Positions 35,547 to 44,042 of a stretch of 59,944 bases of DNA are shown piece after piece. Within the stretch, counting starts at the first letter, position 1. Each line of letters opens with the position of its first letter. Made by a program: the position numbers and the translations under genes. Source of the DNA: Verrucomicrobiota bacterium (GTDB lineage Bacteria; Verrucomicrobiota; Verrucomicrobiia; Limisphaerales; JAHDYP01); the NCBI GenBank assembly GCA_023383055.1, contig JAHDYP010000021.1:1-59944 (forward strand), given 5' to 3'. The notes beneath the pieces are model-generated. The model searched no databases. It had not been told where the DNA came from and worked only from the letters and a program-made list of their open reading frames with translations.

Positions 35547-36482
35547 ATGAAGACGATCGAAGGGCTACGGCTCTGGGCGGTGGGATGGCTTTGCCTGCGA
35601 ATCTGCGGAGGGCTTTGGGCCGAGCCGGAATTCACCGTGGCGAGCTACAACCTGGAGGGCTATCTCGATGTTCCGGTCGGTTCACGGCCGGCCAAACCGG
35701 AGCTGTCCCGGGCGAAGGTCCATGAAAGTCTGCTGACGCTGCGGGCGGACGTGGTGGCGTTGCAGGAGGTGGGCTCGGTGGGTGCCCTGTTGAAGTTGCG
35801 CCAGGCCCTGAAGCACGGCGGGCTGGATTATCCCCACTGGGAATTGGTCACGGCATTCGACACCAACATCCACGTGGCGGTGTTGAGCCGCTTCCCCTTT
35901 GTGACCCGTCAGCCGCATACCAACGAGGGGTTCCTCTTGTATGGACGACGGTTTCGGGTTTCGCGCGGATTTGCGGAGGTCGAGGTGCGGGTCCATGAGC
36001 GTTATCGGTTTACCTTGATTACCGCCCATTTGAAGTCCCGCCGGGAATCGGCCTCGGCCGACCAGGCGGATCTGCGCGAACAGGAGGCCATCCGGTTGCG
36101 GCGGATCATCGATGCGCGATTGCAGGCGCGGCCCGAGGCCAACCTGGTGGTGCTGGGCGACCTGAACGATAATCCCGATTCCGAGCCGATCCGGATCATC
36201 CTGGCTCGGGGCAAACGCAACGCGCTGGTGGATACCCGGCCGGCGGAGCGGGAAGGGGGCGCGCTTTCGGATCAGAATGCGCAGATACGGTCACGACGAG
36301 TGACCTGGACCTACTTCTACGCAAAGGAGGATGTGTACAGTCGCATCGATTATATCCTTCTCAGTCGTGGCATGGCACGGGAGTGGGATCCGGGGGGGAC
36401 CTACGTGCTGAGGACGCCGGATTGGGGCATCGGTTCGGATCATCGACCGATCGTGGCGCGGTTTCAGGCGGTGGATCGATGA
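35547..36482 (+). CDS. Secreted endonuclease/exonuclease/phosphatase-family protein
   Basis: 311 residues with a signal peptide (MKTIEGLRLWAVGWLCLRIC, to about residue 26). EEP-fold motifs in order: FTVASYNLEGYL (metal-binding Asn), LQEVGS (Glu), LITAHLKSRR (His), VVLGDLNDNPDSEP (Asp/Asn) and GSDHRPIVARF (catalytic Asp-His). All catalytic positions are kept. Exported members cleave nucleic acids or phosphoesters outside the cytoplasm. Alone, divergent from folE2. Confidence 0.92.
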   Translation: MKTIEGLRLWAVGWLCLRICGGLWAEPEFTVASYNLEGYLDVPVGSRPAKPELSRAKVHESLLTLRADVVALQEVGSVGALLKLRQALKHGGLDYPHWELVTAFDTNIHVAVLSRFPFVTRQPHTNEGFLLYGRRFRVSRGFAEVEVRVHERYRFTLITAHLKSRRESASADQADLREQEAIRLRRIIDARLQARPEANLVVLGDLNDNPDSEPIRIILARGKRNALVDTRPAEREGGALSDQNAQIRSRRVTWTYFYAKEDVYSRIDYILLSRGMAREWDPGGTYVLRTPDWGIGSDHRPIVARFQAVDR

Positions 36483-36636
36483 GTCAGCGGTTCACCGGCA
36501 TTCTGGTGGGTTCGGTGCTGGAGAAGCACCCCGAGCATGCCGCCGGTCTCGAGGCGGTGGAAACATCCGAGGCGCCCTTCACCGACACGCATGCCCTCGC
36601 TGAAACGTTCGCCACACTCGCCGGCTTCCGCACGAA

Positions 36637-37578
36637 TTACTTTTCCTCGGTCGGAACCAACTGGCGATCGAACCACTCCGCCATGAGCTTCACCTCCTGG
36701 GGAATGGTCAGCCAGGGATGGCCTCCGCCCGGTTTCACCACCAATTCCGCCGGTCCTCCCGCGGCTTTCAACGCTTCCACCAGTTTCCGGGATTGCTGCA
36801 ACGGCACCACGCGGTCGGCATCGCCGTGGATGACCAGAAACGGAACCGCCGGCGCATTCACGAGTCGGGCCGGAGAAAGCTCGCGCGCGCGCTCCTGAAT
36901 CTCCGTTTCCGACTGACCCTGGACACCGCCAAGGAAGAGCAAAGGTCCCACGAACTCGGCGGTGGCCGGCCGGCCATCCCAGTCGAGCAAATCGGTGGGC
37001 GGGAAGAAGACCGCCGCGGCTTGGACCGCGGAATTCTGGCGAAGCATCGGGTCCCTGGCGTCGGGGGTGGCTTCGTGCGGTAGCAACGCCGCCAGTGTCG
37101 CCAGGTGTCCTCCTGCCGAGGCCCCGGTGATTCCGAGGCGATTCGGATCGATCGCGTACTCCGACGCGTGGTGTTTGACGTGCCGGATGCCCAGGCGGAC
37201 ATGGTCGACCATTTCGAATCCGGTGTAGCGACTGATCGATCCAGGACGCACGGCAAAGACCTTGTAGCCGTGCGAACAGAGGATCGCGTAGACCTGCGCC
37301 ATCGTATGATCCCGGATTTTGCCGCGGTCGGACCGGTAGGCGCCGCTGACCACGTCGACGATGCCCAAGCCGTTGCGGTTGGCCTTCGGGGTGAAGATAT
37401 CCATGAGCAGGCCGGTGCCGTGGACCTCTGCATAGACGACGTTGGTGCGCTGTTCGTAAGGGAGCAAAAGCCCCGCTGAGTTCTGGGCATACGCGCTCGA
37501 AACCGCCACGAGAACTAGCCACAAAACAGTGGTCACGGATTTGCCTGGGCCCAGCGGTCTCAGCAGGATGGTATCCAT
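36637..37578 (-). CDS. Secreted alpha/beta-hydrolase (BD-FAE/esterase-like)
   Basis: 313 residues from ATG 37578, giving a signal peptide (WLVLVAVSSAYAQN). The nucleophile elbow is GASAGG, the acid lies in HGDADRVVPL and the His in GGGHPWLTIP; an N-terminal GTGLLMDIFTPKANRNG strand opens the fold. The motif set fits esterases of the BD-FAE/prolyl-oligopeptidase-like group that deacylate plant-polymer sugars, in line with other carbohydrate genes here. The upstream extension to 37701 reads as non-coding. Confidence 0.9.
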   Translation of the reverse strand: MDTILLRPLGPGKSVTTVLWLVLVAVSSAYAQNSAGLLLPYEQRTNVVYAEVHGTGLLMDIFTPKANRNGLGIVDVVSGAYRSDRGKIRDHTMAQVYAILCSHGYKVFAVRPGSISRYTGFEMVDHVRLGIRHVKHHASEYAIDPNRLGITGASAGGHLATLAALLPHEATPDARDPMLRQNSAVQAAAVFFPPTDLLDWDGRPATAEFVGPLLFLGGVQGQSETEIQERARELSPARLVNAPAVPFLVIHGDADRVVPLQQSRKLVEALKAAGGPAELVVKPGGGHPWLTIPQEVKLMAEWFDRQLVPTEEK

Positions 37579-37912
37579 GCGCTGGAGGGATACCGGTTCA
37601 GCCGGGCAAGTCAAGGACTTGCCGCCACTGCACTCACTCTCGTTTGATTTCCTTTCGCGGCATTCCATAGTCTGCGCACGGAAACAAGCCACGTATACCA
37701 AGCCGCTTGTCGCGGTCCGACCTCGATACGCCCAGATGTCACCATCTCCTGGAGCGGGGCAATCTGGCTTTTTCCGAAGCTTGCTGGCGCGACATCTCGT
37801 GGCACGGTCACGACACCCAACAGCTCGAGGAAGGCCATCGAGTCGTAGAGATTCGCGGACGCGCTACTGCGCGGGAACTGTTTCATTGCGGCTCTGCATG
37901 CTCCCGTTCTGC
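37579..37912. other. Intergenic region with no recognised content
   Basis: 334 bp upstream of the esterase gene. A minus-strand open frame (ATG 37883, MKQFPRSSASANLYDSMAFL) gives 90 residues but no family resemblance. It may be a remnant. I see no RNA gene or repeat. Confidence 0.4.
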
Positions 37913-38880
37913 TCACCGCTGGCGCAGGCGGAAGAAGGCGGCGGGGTTGGTGACTTCGACAGCCATGACGCTATGGCTGCTGGTGGGCGCTGGTAACAGG
38001 TCCATACCCTGCCAGTCGCCGCCGTCAGTAAGAGTGGAAGCCGATTCGAGCCGGAAATCCCTCGCCTTGGCGGACCAGGCGAGTTGCAGGCCATCGGGTA
38101 CGCGACGCACGGACAACCGAGGCCCGGCGCCGGACCACTTGCGCACGAGCCAATGATCCACACCGTCCGCGTCAGCACCGCGGCCGTTCACAAAAACATT
38201 CCCCCGCGCGTCCGCCGCGATGTCATTGGCCCTTGCCGGCTGGCCCGGGGCGACCTGAAACAGGTCAATTGTGCTCCAGGTGAGCGAGGTAGCCCATGCG
38301 CCAGCCTGTTCGTTCCAGAAAATCTGCGGTGTGCCTTGGCGCACGATCCAAAACAACTGCCCGGCCTCATCCTCGACCTGGCCGCACACGTGGATATTGC
38401 CCGCCGGGTCCAGTGCCATGCCGCTGACTTCGAGGGTGAAGCCACCGAGGTTGAAGTCGTCGGAGATGGTCCAGGTGACGCCGCCGTCGTGGCTGCTGCG
38501 GACGATCCAATGGCGCCTCTGCGTCCTCGTGCTGTAAGCCCAACCGGCCACGTGAACCCGGCCGTCAGGATGAAAGCCGATGGACCAACCCGAACCCCCA
38601 TCGTTCGCGCCGGAAGCGTAGACCGTGGCAAATTCCGCCGCGCCAGCGCTCCGTTTGCGGATGACAGGTCCGTAGGCGAGGCTCGACCCGGAGGCATACA
38701 CATCGCCGGTGACTGGATCGACCTTCATACACGTTGCCGCTCGGGCCTATTGCCAAAGCGGCCCCGGTGGTGGGCAGACCGGGAACGAGCTGGAAATCGT
38801 CCACCGTTTCCCACGGCTCGGCGGCGGGGTGGTTTCGTGGTACTTGATGAGGCCGGAGGCGGGCGCGGTGTTCGTGCCGA
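37913..38880 (-). pseudogene. Decayed BNR/sialidase-like repeat gene
   Basis: The main open frame (37913-38728) gives ~270 residues of beta-propeller-like sequence: WIVRSSHDGGVTWTISDDFN and ALDPAGNIHVCGQVEDEAGQ, ending FFRLRQR. It is clearly paralogous to the gene at 42184-43428 (VAGWAYSTRTQRRHWIVRSS against VAGWAYSSKTRKYHWMVRSS). Upstream, homologous sequence continues in a different frame (VDDFQLVPGLPTTGAALAIG, about 38740-38820) and probably a third frame (GLIKYHETT, about 38830-38880). There is no signal peptide, so the gene has lost its 5' end and carries at least one frameshift near 38730. Confidence 0.75.
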
Positions 38881-38905
38881 TGTCAGATGGCCGGCCGGTC
38901 AGACT

Positions 38906-39697
38906 TCACGGCCTCACCCACATCTCGGGGTGTGGCTTGCCGTCGTTGTTCCACCGATGACGGTTGGCGACCGAGAGCCAGTTTGTCTGACGGCCGGACT
39001 CGACGTGGCCGTCGGCAAAGAGCATGTTCGCCCCCCCGCCGTGGCTTGAGCCGGGCCAGAAGGCACGGTTGGTCGAGCACACGTCAAAGTGTCCGGAGGT
39101 CCAGAACATCTTGCCCATCGTGAATCCCGGCATGATGTCGCCCAGCGCGACCATGTCCGCCGGGGCGCGGACGCGGGATTCGGGAGTGGGCCGGACGTTC
39201 CAGCTTGATCCCTCGAGATACCCACCCAGGCCGAGGTTCGCCGGGTCCAGAAACGGCGCCGTGCCGGAGGCGTTGAGCGCATACTGACCCTGGCCGCGTT
39301 TGCCATCCTTGTTCGACACGATCTGCGGACAGCGCAAGACACGCATGGTGTCGGCGCGCTCGGCAAAGCGGTCATCCTGCACCCCGGTGAACGGCACGAG
39401 CTGCATCTTCCAGTCGTCCTCCATGAGCCAGCCGTAACTCCTGCTGAAGCCCATGATCCCCACGCCCTGCGTCGGCGGGTAAGCGTTGAAGTCGTCCACG
39501 TAAAGGCGCATGGCGATGGCCATCGTGCGGAGATTGTTCCGGCACTCGGTCGCTTTGGCCGCAGCCTTGCCCTGCGAAAGCGCGGGCAGAAGCAGGCCGG
39601 CCAAGATGGCGATGATCGCCACGACGACCAGTAGTTCGATGAGAGTGAAGCCACGGGCGCCGGAGCGCCGCAATCCCGGTACTGCTATCTGGACCAC
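38906..39697 (-). CDS. Pseudopilin-like protein with H-X9-DG motif
   Basis: Assigned from GTG 39697, 263 residues; the frame is open to ATG 39922 but that part is the reverse strand of a PIN-gene remnant. The N-terminus has a prepilin cleavage site (ARG^FTLIELLVVVAIIAI) and transmembrane helix, then a secreted domain that includes CRNNLRTMAIAMRLYVDDFN, VLRCPQIVS and the closing HGGGANMLFADGHVE, i.e. the H-X9-DG signature of the DUF1559-like group. These proteins are abundant in Planctomycetes and Verrucomicrobia; function unknown. Downstream lies the decayed BNR-like gene. Confidence 0.88.
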   Translation of the reverse strand: MVQIAVPGLRRSGARGFTLIELLVVVAIIAILAGLLLPALSQGKAAAKATECRNNLRTMAIAMRLYVDDFNAYPPTQGVGIMGFSRSYGWLMEDDWKMQLVPFTGVQDDRFAERADTMRVLRCPQIVSNKDGKRGQGQYALNASGTAPFLDPANLGLGGYLEGSSWNVRPTPESRVRAPADMVALGDIMPGFTMGKMFWTSGHFDVCSTNRAFWPGSSHGGGANMLFADGHVESGRQTNWLSVANRHRWNNDGKPHPEMWVRP

Positions 39698-39899
39698 GTG
39701 CGCCAGGTTGAACCATTGCCGCTGGGCAAGCAGCGTAGCCCGGATGATCGGGATGATACCTGCCTGGCCGCCGCGCTGGCCGCCAGGGCGCAGGTCATCG
39801 TCACGTACGACCACGACCTGCTGGCTCTGGGGAAACCCTTCGGCATTTCCATCGTGCGGCCCATCCGCCTCCTGGCGATGCTTCACGGCGATTGTAGTG
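39698..39899 (+). pseudogene. C-terminal half of a PIN-domain toxin gene
   Basis: A plus-strand frame encoding VEPLPLGKQRSPDDRDD, TCLAAALAARAQVIVTYDHD and LLALGKPFGISIVRPIRLLA. This matches the second half of PIN-domain (VapC-like) proteins, with the DxxxLAAAxxAxAxVIVTxDxDLLxLG pattern. The N-terminal half with the first catalytic Asp and Glu is missing; its place is taken by the start of the opposite-strand pseudopilin gene. No antitoxin is seen. Confidence 0.7.
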
Positions 39900-39918
39900 G
39901 CCCCCACGCCTTCGCCAT

Positions 39919-42144
39919 TCACGGCTGCTTCAATCGGAAGAATTTTGCGCCGCTGCCGATATCGAGGGTGACCAAGTTCTGATCGCCCACGACCGCGGGT
40001 GTTGCGGGTTCAACGCTCCAACCGGGGTTCGCCCACGGAGCGCTGGTCGATTCCAGAATCGCACCGGGGGTTGTGGCCGGCCACCCGATCTCGAGCGTGC
40101 CGCCCGAGCGGACCACCCTCAGGGTCGGGGCGCCTCCGGGGTTGCCAGGCATAAGGTCGAACACCTGCAACCCCTGCCTCGCCACGAAAAGTTGGTTCCC
40201 GGAAATTGCCAGGCCGCCGTTTGGGACGGCGCTGTTGCCCCCCGCGTAACGCGGCTGGGTCGGGTCGCTGACGTCGAACACTTGGATCCCTTCTTCTCCC
40301 CCAACATAAACGTGGCTTCCAGAGACGACGACTCCTCTTGTGAACCACCACCCTGGTTGCCTGGTGCTTCCTAGCCGCCTCGGCTGCGTTGGATCGCTCA
40401 AGTCAAACACGATCAACTCTTGCACTGGCACTGCGTCGGGGGCGTCGATGTCCGCAGTTACGGCGTAAGCGAGCGTGCCGGAGAGCGCCATGCCCGTCAC
40501 GTGAAAGTCCGGATCGACTTCAGCGGTTCCGACCAGCCTGGGGCTTGTGGGATTGCTCACGTCGATCACGTCGAATCGGGATGCCCTCGAGAGGAGCATG
40601 AGGGCACCTTGCACGACAAATTTTCGCCACAAATCCGATCCGTCATCGTACTTGCCTATCCATTGTGGGTTGGTGGGATCTCGAAGATCGACGATGTCGA
40701 CCCAGTGTTTATTGCCTTGGGGATCCTCCTCGTAATGCCCCAGGAATGCGTAGTCGTAGTCCCCCGATGCTGCGAAGTCAGTAACGGTGCCGGAGGTTTG
40801 AAAACTGCCCAACCGGGATGGCAACGCGGGATTGCTGACATCCAGAACCGTCAGGGATGTTTGATACGGATCACTGCCCCAGTTCTCAACCACGCATGCG
40901 CGGCTGCCTTGCATCTCCACGAATCTCGGTACATTTCGGGTGCTAAACTCACCAATGAAGGTTGGATTCGCCGGATCGGTGATGTCGATGAACTGCACGC
41001 GTTTGCGTCTGGCAAAGTCGGTATTGGCGACAGCGGCCAGGGTGCCGGAAACGGCGATCCCGATTGAGCTGCCATCGGTGTTGAGGTTGCCGATGCGACG
41101 AAGATTGGCCTTTGGTTCGAGGTCGATGATCAGGAGCTGAAGATCAACCGTCGCAAAATAGGCCAATTGGTCGGCAACCGCCACGCTTTTCGGGTAGGCA
41201 GCAACGTGATCGTGTGCGTATCTTCCGAGCGCTTGGGGCGCGGTTGGATTGCTGATATCAAACACTTCCAGGCCACCCGTCACCATTCGATTCCCCGAAA
41301 TGATCTTTTGATAACCCCCTCCATACGCGCCGGTCAAGAGTCGTGGACTGGTTGGATTCGAGACATCGATCACCCGAAAATCCATGAAGACGACCCCGTT
41401 GACTGCCGCGATGCTAGCTGCATATCCGGGTCCCGGGAAGAGATTCCCAACGAGCTTGGGATCGGCAGGATTGCGGATATCTATGATCCTGAGTGCGCTG
41501 GTTGAGTCTTGGGGGTATCCAGCCGGATACCGGTCCGCCAGGTAAGCGTAGTCGCCGGACACCGCCACGGCTACGATACGGCCGCTAACCTCACAACTCC
41601 CGACCCATGTCGGGTTGGTGGGATCCGCGATATCCACCACCTCCAAGCCGCGGCCGCCGGCAATATAAGCGTAGGAACCCGCAAGGCAGATGTCGGTATC
41701 GCCGAGAAGGTCGCCAAGACTCGTAGTATCGTAGTCGGCCACCCAAGATGGAGACGAGGGATCGCTGACGTCGAGGATGATCAGGCGGGGAGCGGATCCC
41801 CAGAACTGAGTGGATCCCACGATGTAAGCCAGATTGCCCGATAGCACCACGGCACCCCACCAGTTCTCAGGGAGCGAGTAGGAACCCAGCAGCGATGGGT
41901 TGGTAGGGTCGCTCACATCCAGCGTGAGGAACTGGCTCGAGGACCCAAATGGATTAGAGAGCGCCGTGGCATAGGCTACCGAGCGCGACACCGCGATGCT
42001 CGTCACCTTGGCACCGTTCCACATCGACACCAGCCTCGGGTTCAAGTCGGCGGCCACGTCCTGCGCGGATGCCGTCAGCAAATGAGCCGCGACGGCCAGG
42101 CCAGCCGACCAGTGGCCCATACGCTTTGCACGGATTGCAGTCAT
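39919..42144 (-). CDS. Secreted LVIVD-repeat protein
   Basis: 741 residues with a signal peptide (to about residue 28, LLTASAQDV). The body consists of about a dozen LVIVD repeats (PF08309), e.g. SGNLAYIVGS...LIILDVSDPSSPSWVADY, each ending DVSDPTxP. They form a beta-propeller-like surface protein. The C-terminal ~75 residues form a module that ends GSGAKFFRLKQP, resembling the tail of the adjacent BNR-like pseudogene. Function unknown; a structural or adhesive role is possible. Confidence 0.9.
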   Translation of the reverse strand: MTAIRAKRMGHWSAGLAVAAHLLTASAQDVAADLNPRLVSMWNGAKVTSIAVSRSVAYATALSNPFGSSSQFLTLDVSDPTNPSLLGSYSLPENWWGAVVLSGNLAYIVGSTQFWGSAPRLIILDVSDPSSPSWVADYDTTSLGDLLGDTDICLAGSYAYIAGGRGLEVVDIADPTNPTWVGSCEVSGRIVAVAVSGDYAYLADRYPAGYPQDSTSALRIIDIRNPADPKLVGNLFPGPGYAASIAAVNGVVFMDFRVIDVSNPTSPRLLTGAYGGGYQKIISGNRMVTGGLEVFDISNPTAPQALGRYAHDHVAAYPKSVAVADQLAYFATVDLQLLIIDLEPKANLRRIGNLNTDGSSIGIAVSGTLAAVANTDFARRKRVQFIDITDPANPTFIGEFSTRNVPRFVEMQGSRACVVENWGSDPYQTSLTVLDVSNPALPSRLGSFQTSGTVTDFAASGDYDYAFLGHYEEDPQGNKHWVDIVDLRDPTNPQWIGKYDDGSDLWRKFVVQGALMLLSRASRFDVIDVSNPTSPRLVGTAEVDPDFHVTGMALSGTLAYAVTADIDAPDAVPVQELIVFDLSDPTQPRRLGSTRQPGWWFTRGVVVSGSHVYVGGEEGIQVFDVSDPTQPRYAGGNSAVPNGGLAISGNQLFVARQGLQVFDLMPGNPGGAPTLRVVRSGGTLEIGWPATTPGAILESTSAPWANPGWSVEPATPAVVGDQNLVTLDIGSGAKFFRLKQP

Positions 42145-42183
42145 GTTGATTGGCGGTTTAATCTTGTTTGGTTCGCGGCAGCG

Positions 42184-43428
42184 TTACTGCGCCAGCTTGC
42201 GCACGATCCACTGGTTCACGCCGGCGGCATTGGCGGCGCGGCCGGAGGCCAGGACGGTTCCGTTGGGGGCGACGGTGAGGCCGTTGACGCGGGCCGGCTG
42301 GCCGGAAACCATTTGATAGAGGTCGCTGTTGGACCAGGTGAGGGTCGGCACGTTGACCCACTTGCGGCCCTGTTTGACGAGTTTGGTTCCCGGCACGCCT
42401 TTGCGCACCAGCCACGAGAGCTTGCCCGCGCTGTCCGACACCTGGCCGCCGACGAAGAGTTTACCCGTCGCGTCCACGGCGATGGCCGACACGTTGACGG
42501 TGCTGCCGCCGTAGCTGTAGGAGTCCGAGATGGTCCAGGTGGCGCCAGCGTCGTAGCTGCTGCGGACCATCCAGTGGTATTTCCGCGTCTTCGAGCTATA
42601 GGCCCAGCCGGCCACATGGATGGCGCCCGAGGGGGTGGTCGCGATCGCGGTCGCGGAGCTCTTGGTCCATTCCGAGGTCTTGAACGTGTTCAGTGTCGTC
42701 CAAGTGCCCGCGTCACCCGAGAAGCTGCGACGCACAGTCCAACTGCCGTTGACATCACCGACCGCGAACAGGCCGTAATCTGAATCGTGGGTCAGGTCCC
42801 AACCCGCGCCGATGCTTTGGCCGGAGTAATCCGCATCCACGGTGGTAAAGGTCGAAGCGCCTGCAGGGCGTTTCCGAACGACCAATGCCGCATCACCGCC
42901 GCCCGTGGCGTACACATCGCCGGAGGGGGTCACGAGGATATCGGCGCAACTGGCCTGGCCGATGTCGTCGGCCAGGTCGGCGAAGTCATCCACCGTGGCC
43001 CACACGCCCGTGTCCGGATTCCACTCGCGGATGAACCAGAGCGTGCCGAACTCGTAAGTGCCGTTGGGCAGGAGGTTGTTGAGGTTGCCGCCGGCGAAGA
43101 GGCTGCCGGTGAGGGGATCAGCGGCCACAGCGCGATTATGGGCATAGCTCAAGCCGGGTTCGGCGTATTGGTCCAGCACGGTCCAGGTGGCGCCATGGTC
43201 GCCGCTGCCCAGGACGACGGCCCGCATGGTGCCGTCCGTGGTTTGGGTGGTGCTGCCGACGGCAAAGATGTTGCCGGCGTCGTCGGTGGTGAGGTCGCTC
43301 GAGCTGCCAGCGATACCGCCGTGAGCCGGGTCCAGGATGTTGACCCAGGTTTGGGCGTGAGTCGTGAAGGCAGCGGCCGACACGAGCGCGGCGGTGAGGA
43401 TGGTCAGGAGTGGTTTACGGGTTTTCAT
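42184..43428 (-). CDS. Secreted BNR/propeller-type protein
   Basis: 414 residues with a signal peptide (MKTRKPLLTILTAALVSAAA...HAQ). Repeated beta-propeller units, each with the pattern 'WxxVxxFxxxxxxxxAxxIxxxPsGxxxVxGxaxx' and Asp-box-like SSYDAGATWTIS. No catalytic residues of sialidases are seen, so it is probably not an active glycosidase. It is the intact paralogue of the pseudogene at 37913-38880. A candidate ECF promoter motif lies 123 bp upstream (43551-43569). Confidence 0.85.
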   Translation of the reverse strand: MKTRKPLLTILTAALVSAAAFTTHAQTWVNILDPAHGGIAGSSSDLTTDDAGNIFAVGSTTQTTDGTMRAVVLGSGDHGATWTVLDQYAEPGLSYAHNRAVAADPLTGSLFAGGNLNNLLPNGTYEFGTLWFIREWNPDTGVWATVDDFADLADDIGQASCADILVTPSGDVYATGGGDAALVVRKRPAGASTFTTVDADYSGQSIGAGWDLTHDSDYGLFAVGDVNGSWTVRRSFSGDAGTWTTLNTFKTSEWTKSSATAIATTPSGAIHVAGWAYSSKTRKYHWMVRSSYDAGATWTISDSYSYGGSTVNVSAIAVDATGKLFVGGQVSDSAGKLSWLVRKGVPGTKLVKQGRKWVNVPTLTWSNSDLYQMVSGQPARVNGLTVAPNGTVLASGRAANAAGVNQWIVRKLAQ

Positions 43429-43550
43429 AGGTTTGAACCAGCTTGGGTTGAAGGTTGCGATCGGTTTTCAACAGTGTTGGTTTGTTCATTTCGGTCCTGC
43501 GCGTGCCCGGCCTCGGGCCACAGACCATCCATCGCGGGGGCAGGACGGGT

Positions 43551-43569
43551 TTTTACAGAAATCTTGCGG
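43551..43569 (-). promoter_or_regulatory. Candidate ECF promoter element, copy 1
   Basis: On the minus strand CCGCAAGATTTCTGTAAAA, identical over 19 bp to the sequence 36 bp upstream of the ECF sigma gene start at 49565. Here it lies 123 bp upstream of the BNR-like gene. It sits outside the REP elements. Identity in two promoter regions suggests a -35/-10-like target of that sigma factor. Confidence 0.5.
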
Positions 43570-43578
43570 GATCCGAAT

Positions 43579-43664
43579 CCGGAGGGCCGAGTTCCATGAG
43601 GCCCTGATACACGTATAGCAGGAAGGATTGAGACGATAGGGACTCGCGGAGCTCGTCCCTCCGG
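43579..43664. repeat. REPIN 1 (inverted REP pair)
   Basis: Left REP: GGAGGGCCGAGTTCCATGAG followed by GCCC, stem GGGCC/GGCCC. Right REP, inverted: GGGACTCGCGGAGCTCGTCC followed by CTCCGG, stem GGGAC/GTCCC. 86 bp in total. The stems differ by a compensatory C-G to A-T pair, showing selection for hairpin structure. Confidence 0.88.
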
Positions 43665-43673
43665 ATGGTTGTT

Positions 43674-43758
43674 CGGAGGGCCGAGTTACACGAGGCCCTG
43701 AATCAAGAGCAGCAGAGAAGATGGGGGACGATGGGGACTCGCGGAGCTCGTCCCTCCG
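43674..43758. repeat. REPIN 2 (inverted REP pair)
   Basis: Second copy, 10 bp after the first. Left REP with GGGCC/GGCCC stem around GAGTTACACGA, right REP with GGGAC/GTCCC stem. The spacer differs completely from REPIN 1, so only the REP units are conserved. Confidence 0.88.
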
Positions 43759-43774
43759 AGTTATTGTTCCCCAC

Positions 43775-43965
43775 ATGCATTCCGCCGATGAACCAGGCCG
43801 GAAGCAACTGCCACATTTGCCACCTCGGGAATCGGCGAATCAAACCATCATCGTCTATGTGACTCAAGTGGTGGCGGGCCGGCGGCCGCTGCTGGCGCGT
43901 TCGGAAGCCCACCGGACGATCCTCGAGGCGTGGGGCAAGGCGGATCACTGGCTGGTGGGTCGACG
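43775..43965 (+). pseudogene. REP-associated tyrosine transposase (RAYT), N-terminal remnant
   Basis: ATG 43775. The frame encodes MHSADEPGRKQLPHLPPRES, then TIIVYVTQVVAGRRPLLARS and ILEAWGKADHWLVGR, matching the N-terminus of Y1_Tnp/RAYT proteins (LPHLxP...VxVFVTVxxxxRxPLLA...AWxxADxWxVGRYVxMPDHxH). The match stops immediately before the position of the HUH histidines: the frame runs into a single REP unit at 43975. Catalytic Tyr and HUH are lost, so the protein is inactive. It lies beside two REPINs, as expected for a REP/RAYT locus. Confidence 0.75.
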
Positions 43966-43974
43966 GGGAATAGT

Positions 43975-44000
43975 GGGACTCGCGGAGCTCGTCCCTCCGG
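43975..44000 (+). repeat. Single REP unit
   Basis: GGGACTCGCGGAGCTCGTCC followed by CTCCGG, the same as the right arm of the REPINs. It truncates the RAYT reading frame. Confidence 0.88.
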
Positions 44001-44042
44001 CAGGTCCCTCCGGTTGGTCCTTTCGAAAGGAGGTCGTTCCGA

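Larger units (their letters stand above)
43429..43774. other. Intergenic region with ECF-like motif and two REPINs
   Basis: 346 bp between the BNR-like gene and the RAYT remnant. It contains a 19-bp motif (43551-43569) and two REP inverted pairs (43579-43664 and 43674-43758), listed separately. 43429-43550 holds nothing else that I recognise. Confidence 0.7.

Noticed and set aside
38906..39922. Longer start (ATG 39922) for the pseudopilin gene
   Set aside because: Would put 91 residues before the FTLIEL site, and these codons are the reverse strand of a PIN remnant; prepilin leaders are short.
43579..44000. CRISPR array from repeated 25-bp units
   Set aside because: Units alternate in orientation, spacing varies from 10 to over 200 bp and there are no cas genes; they are REP hairpins.
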